Positions 61,472 to 64,000 of a stretch of 64,000 bases of DNA are shown here, one piece after another; position 1 is the stretch's first letter; the number at the start of each line of letters is the position of its first letter. The notes below the pieces were generated by a model. That model was not told where the DNA came from. It saw nothing but the letters and a program-made list of their open reading frames with translations, and did no database searches. A program made the position numbers and the translations under genes. Source of the DNA: Brachypterus glaber (lineage: Eukaryota; Arthropoda; Insecta; Coleoptera; Kateretidae); NCBI GenBank assembly GCA_958510825.1, contig OY294047.1, positions 45,801,365 to 45,865,364 on the forward strand, in the 5' to 3' direction.

Positions 61472-62845
61472 TTATTTAAATGCAATAACTCCGTAACATC
61501 GAGGAGAAACGACTGGATCAAACATCTGAACCAAATATGCTTGATGTCCATGTTCTTGTAAAAATAACAACCTATCCAACAAAATCAAACTCTCAATAAC
61601 AGGACTCAACATGCATCTTATCAAATAAAACACGTTTAATTCGTGAATCCTAGTTTCAAACTCTTCATTTATATCCTCAATATCTTTATCCTGAAGGTCT
61701 ATTTCCAAATTTAATCTCTTTAGAGCCTTTCTGGTGTAATCCAGAAAATCATTTGCAGGCTTCCTAAATCTTCCCACATCCTTTATTTTGATTTCAGGAT
61801 AATGTTTTTTTACTAATATTTCCAACAGAGCTCTGTAAAATATAGATTTGTTTGGTAGTTCTCTCTTATCAAAAATTCTATCAACAGATTGAGCAGCAAT
61901 CATCCTTGCACTTCTTCCAATTTTTGTTTCTTTTTCTATCAAAAAATTAGACATTGGAAACCCAAATTGAGAAGTTTTATTTTTATTTATCCTATGACAA
62001 TCTTCCTCAAACTGTTCATTTATAAAATGATAACAACATCCTACATTACATATTGTTTTAATATGTTCACTTGAATGGAATATTCTTATTGAAGCAGCTG
62101 CAAGATTTCCACAGGTGTGAAGTCCAACCAAACCTAGGTCTGATGATTTTTCAAGGAAAACTGTTTCCATTAATTCTTGAAAGTTGGAATTTTCATCTAC
62201 AAATTGAGTTATTTGTTTGTATAGATTTTTAGTGGTGTCTTTACTTTTTTCCCCAACTGTGACACTATTCCATACTTTTGCTAGTTTTTCTATCCTTTTA
62301 ACAGCTCCATTTGTGTTTATCTCTGATGCATCCACCCCCAAAACAGGTATTTTATAATGAAGAGCTAATACAGAACTTAAATACCCCTTTCCATCTCCAA
62401 TATCAATCAAATGTGAGGTATTTGCTATACTTTTTACAGCTGCAGAAATTAAACCTAATACTTCTACTTCATGAGACTTCTTAGAAGTCATAAATATGTT
62501 TAATTTCATAGAATCTAAATCTTTACAACCTAATCTTTTTAATTCCTCATAAAAAGTATCCTTATTAAAACATACATCTGTATTGTTTTTAACAATAAAA
62601 GATTTGCAATCTTCAACATATTTTTCAAGGTTTGGTAATTTACTTAACTCATTATTAAATATAGAATCAATTGTATTTGATTTTCCAAATGAATTGATTT
62701 CATTTCTTATCTTTTCTGGGATGTGGGTGTTATATGAATTTTGTGAAAAATAGTCCACCATGTGGCAATTTGCCAGCCCCAAGAATGGTTCTAAATAATT
62801 TAGTAAGTTTTCTATATGGTTTCTTATTAATTTACATTGAGCCAT
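61472..62845 (-). CDS. Methyltransferase-like protein of the METTL25/METTL25B family
   Basis: A single-exon 457-aa protein, close in length to the shorter animal members of this family. Residues 144-160 (SHLIDIGDGKGYLSSVL) form a Rossmann-type SAM-binding motif I, followed by VLGVDAS (168-174). Family signatures follow: GLHTCGNLA (241-249), NVGCCYHF (267-274), FPMS (296-299), FYRALLE (336-342), ESLILLDRLLFL (418-429) and FDPVVSPR (442-449). These identify a putative S-adenosylmethionine-dependent methyltransferase, with the substrate not deducible here. The ATG (context TAAAATGG) lies only 13 bp after the stop of the LTO1-like gene on the same strand, with no room for a separate promoter except inside that gene. 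A possible ATTAAA poly(A) signal lies at 61435-61440. Confidence 0.92.
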   Translation of the reverse strand: MAQCKLIRNHIENLLNYLEPFLGLANCHMVDYFSQNSYNTHIPEKIRNEINSFGKSNTIDSIFNNELSKLPNLEKYVEDCKSFIVKNNTDVCFNKDTFYEELKRLGCKDLDSMKLNIFMTSKKSHEVEVLGLISAAVKSIANTSHLIDIGDGKGYLSSVLALHYKIPVLGVDASEINTNGAVKRIEKLAKVWNSVTVGEKSKDTTKNLYKQITQFVDENSNFQELMETVFLEKSSDLGLVGLHTCGNLAAASIRIFHSSEHIKTICNVGCCYHFINEQFEEDCHRINKNKTSQFGFPMSNFLIEKETKIGRSARMIAAQSVDRIFDKRELPNKSIFYRALLEILVKKHYPEIKIKDVGRFRKPANDFLDYTRKALKRLNLEIDLQDKDIEDINEEFETRIHELNVFYLIRCMLSPVIESLILLDRLLFLQEHGHQAYLVQMFDPVVSPRCYGVIAFK

Positions 62846-62858
62846 TTTATTTTATGCA
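62846..62858 (-). other. 13-bp spacer between LTO1 stop and METTL25-like start
   Basis: On the - strand the spacer reads TGCATAAAATAAA and runs straight into ATGGC. It contains an AATAAA hexamer, so cleavage for the upstream gene would fall inside the downstream coding region. The A-rich context also makes a good insect initiation context for the downstream ATG. Confidence 0.8.
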
Positions 62859-63337
62859 CTAAAAAGATAATTTGTCTGTTTCTGGATAAGATAAATCAAC
62901 TTTTAACAAAGCACATAACATTTTAAATTTAGCTCTAATTTGATTTGATAGCTCTAAGATATCTACATCTTCTGAATTATGGTCTGGGAAATTTTCTAAT
63001 AATTCTTTCAAGTTATTTAATAATTTTACTATTTTTTCATTAGGTGATTGATACTTAGGTTCCTTTAAATACGAATTAACAATTCCAGAATAATATCCTA
63101 TTTCAGCTCCTAGTTCTGCACCTCTATGATATCCTAAATGGTATCCCTCAGGGTTCCCTTCGGCAGACCCTTTTTTAAAGCCCTCACTGTAACCTTTTTC
63201 TATTAGTTTCTCTTCAGAAAATAATATATCGTCAAAAATATCATTCACGTCCTTTTCACCTAAAGTAATAGAAAGTATTAACAAAAACTTATAAAAATAA
63301 TATATATTTTATTATTACCTTTATCACAATTCTGCAT
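62859..63337 (-). CDS. LTO1: LTO1/ORAOV1 homologue (YAE1-LTO1 complex subunit)
   Basis: Two coding exons, 63319-63337 and 62859-63259, separated by a 59-nt GT-AG intron (63260-63318), give a 139-aa protein that begins MQNCDKGEKDVNDIFDDI. An ATG at 63284 that keeps the frame open lies inside the intron and is not the likely start. Residues 29-65 form the deca-GX3 repeat of the family (GYSEGFKKG to LGAEIGYYSG). In yeast and humans LTO1 pairs with YAE1 to bring the ABC protein ABCE1/Rli1 to the cytosolic iron-sulfur assembly machinery. The C-terminal tripeptide LSF fits the L/I/M-D/E/S-W/F signal used to bind that machinery. The METTL25-like gene follows after 13 bp. Confidence 0.9.
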
Positions 63338-63539
63338 ATTTCGATATTCTAAAAACTTTTTAACATTTTAATACATTCAAAGATAATCTTTGAGGTTATG
63401 TGTGGTACATTTATTGCATTATTCATAATTCTCATTTGTTATAAAATGTATGTATATATTCAAACTGAAACCGTGAGGCATTGGATGCATTCCATTATAT
63501 ACTATTCACAGTAAATGGTATAATGCATTTTTCCAAATA

Positions 63540-64000
63540 TGTATTTAAAAAAAATATTTAAAAAAAAAATCTAAAAAAACGAAAAATCAAAAAAACATGT
63601 TTGAAAATTATATGTAGTTTTTTTTTTAAGTTTAACCCCCATAACTTTTTTGTTTTTGGAGGGATTACTTTCAAAATTGGTAGAATTGATCCTTACAATA
63701 AAAGTATTTTTTTCTTGAAAATTTAATAGGAATTTTCTTTCAGCTTTTTTCGATTTTTTAAAAAGTTTAACCCCCCATAACTTTTTTGTTTCTGGGGGAT
63801 CACTTTTAAAACTGGTAGAATTGATCCTTACAATAAAAGTTTTCCTCGTAGAACTTGAATTTTCCAGAAATTTTCAAGTAGATAGGATTTTTCGTTCTTG
63901 AGTTATCGTGCACACAAAAACGTGACAACAGGCGGACCTTTCAAAAAAAAAAGTTGCTGCTCATTTTTTCATTGAACAAATTTATATCCAAGAATATTTT
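63540..64000. repeat. Dispersed repeat at the window edge, upstream of LTO1
   Basis: Two tandem-like units of GGTAGAATTGATCCTTACAA with TTTAACCCCCATAACTTTTT, then TTCGTTCTTGAGTTATCGTG. This is the inverted counterpart of 5560-5820 and runs off the window. Confidence 0.65.

Noticed and set aside
1..64000. CRISPR arrays, riboswitches or bacterial operons
   Set aside because: Repeats are palindromic MITEs or microsatellites without regular spacers, and spliced genes show that the DNA is eukaryotic.

Overview
The window looks like AT-rich chromosomal DNA from an insect with a large, repeat-rich genome. The evidence is spliced genes with GT-AG introns up to 31 kb long, insect-type glycolytic and housekeeping proteins, and many palindromic MITE-like elements next to LINE, Penelope-like and hAT elements. 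A beetle or similar insect is plausible, but the sequence alone does not fix the order.

Most of the window (about 4.8-59.7 kb, + strand) is one gene, a complete insect hexokinase. The common coding exons are at 36496-36658, 37662-38017, 47253-47445, 52853-53285 and 59608-59700. Between exons 3 and 5 lie two alternative versions of the same exon, 40001-40100 and 41478-41577. Both are exactly 100 nt, enter in phase 0, leave in phase 1 and encode the same segment around N-D-(S/T)-T-G, so they are predicted to be mutually exclusive. Upstream are three candidate alternative first exons (4829-4921, 23622-23672, 32281-32322) and a weaker fourth (12967-13176). All end in phase 0 at a GT donor, and three of them carry Val-Ser at the same place just before the junction. 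The 14-residue first exon gives a predicted protein of 459 aa.

At the right end, on the - strand, two small genes lie head to tail. An LTO1/ORAOV1 homologue (62859-63337, one 59-nt intron) is followed after only 13 bp by a METTL25-family methyltransferase (61472-62845). This spacing suggests a dicistronic transcript.

The introns and flanks are full of transposable elements. A LINE with an intact 976-aa ORF2 lies at 7.4-10.95 kb. A 3,717-bp hAT transposon (48059-51775) has matching terminal inverted repeats, an identical 8-bp target duplication and an intact four-exon transposase; it sits antisense in the hexokinase intron 5 and interrupts an older decayed element. Penelope-type hammerhead-ribozyme-like motifs occur as inverted pairs at 6.7, 20.0-20.6 and 33.3-33.9 kb; the middle one is a Penelope C-terminal remnant with a 13-bp target duplication. 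Many MITE families are present in two or three copies. Gaps between the listed features are AT-rich intronic or intergenic DNA in which I see no gene.
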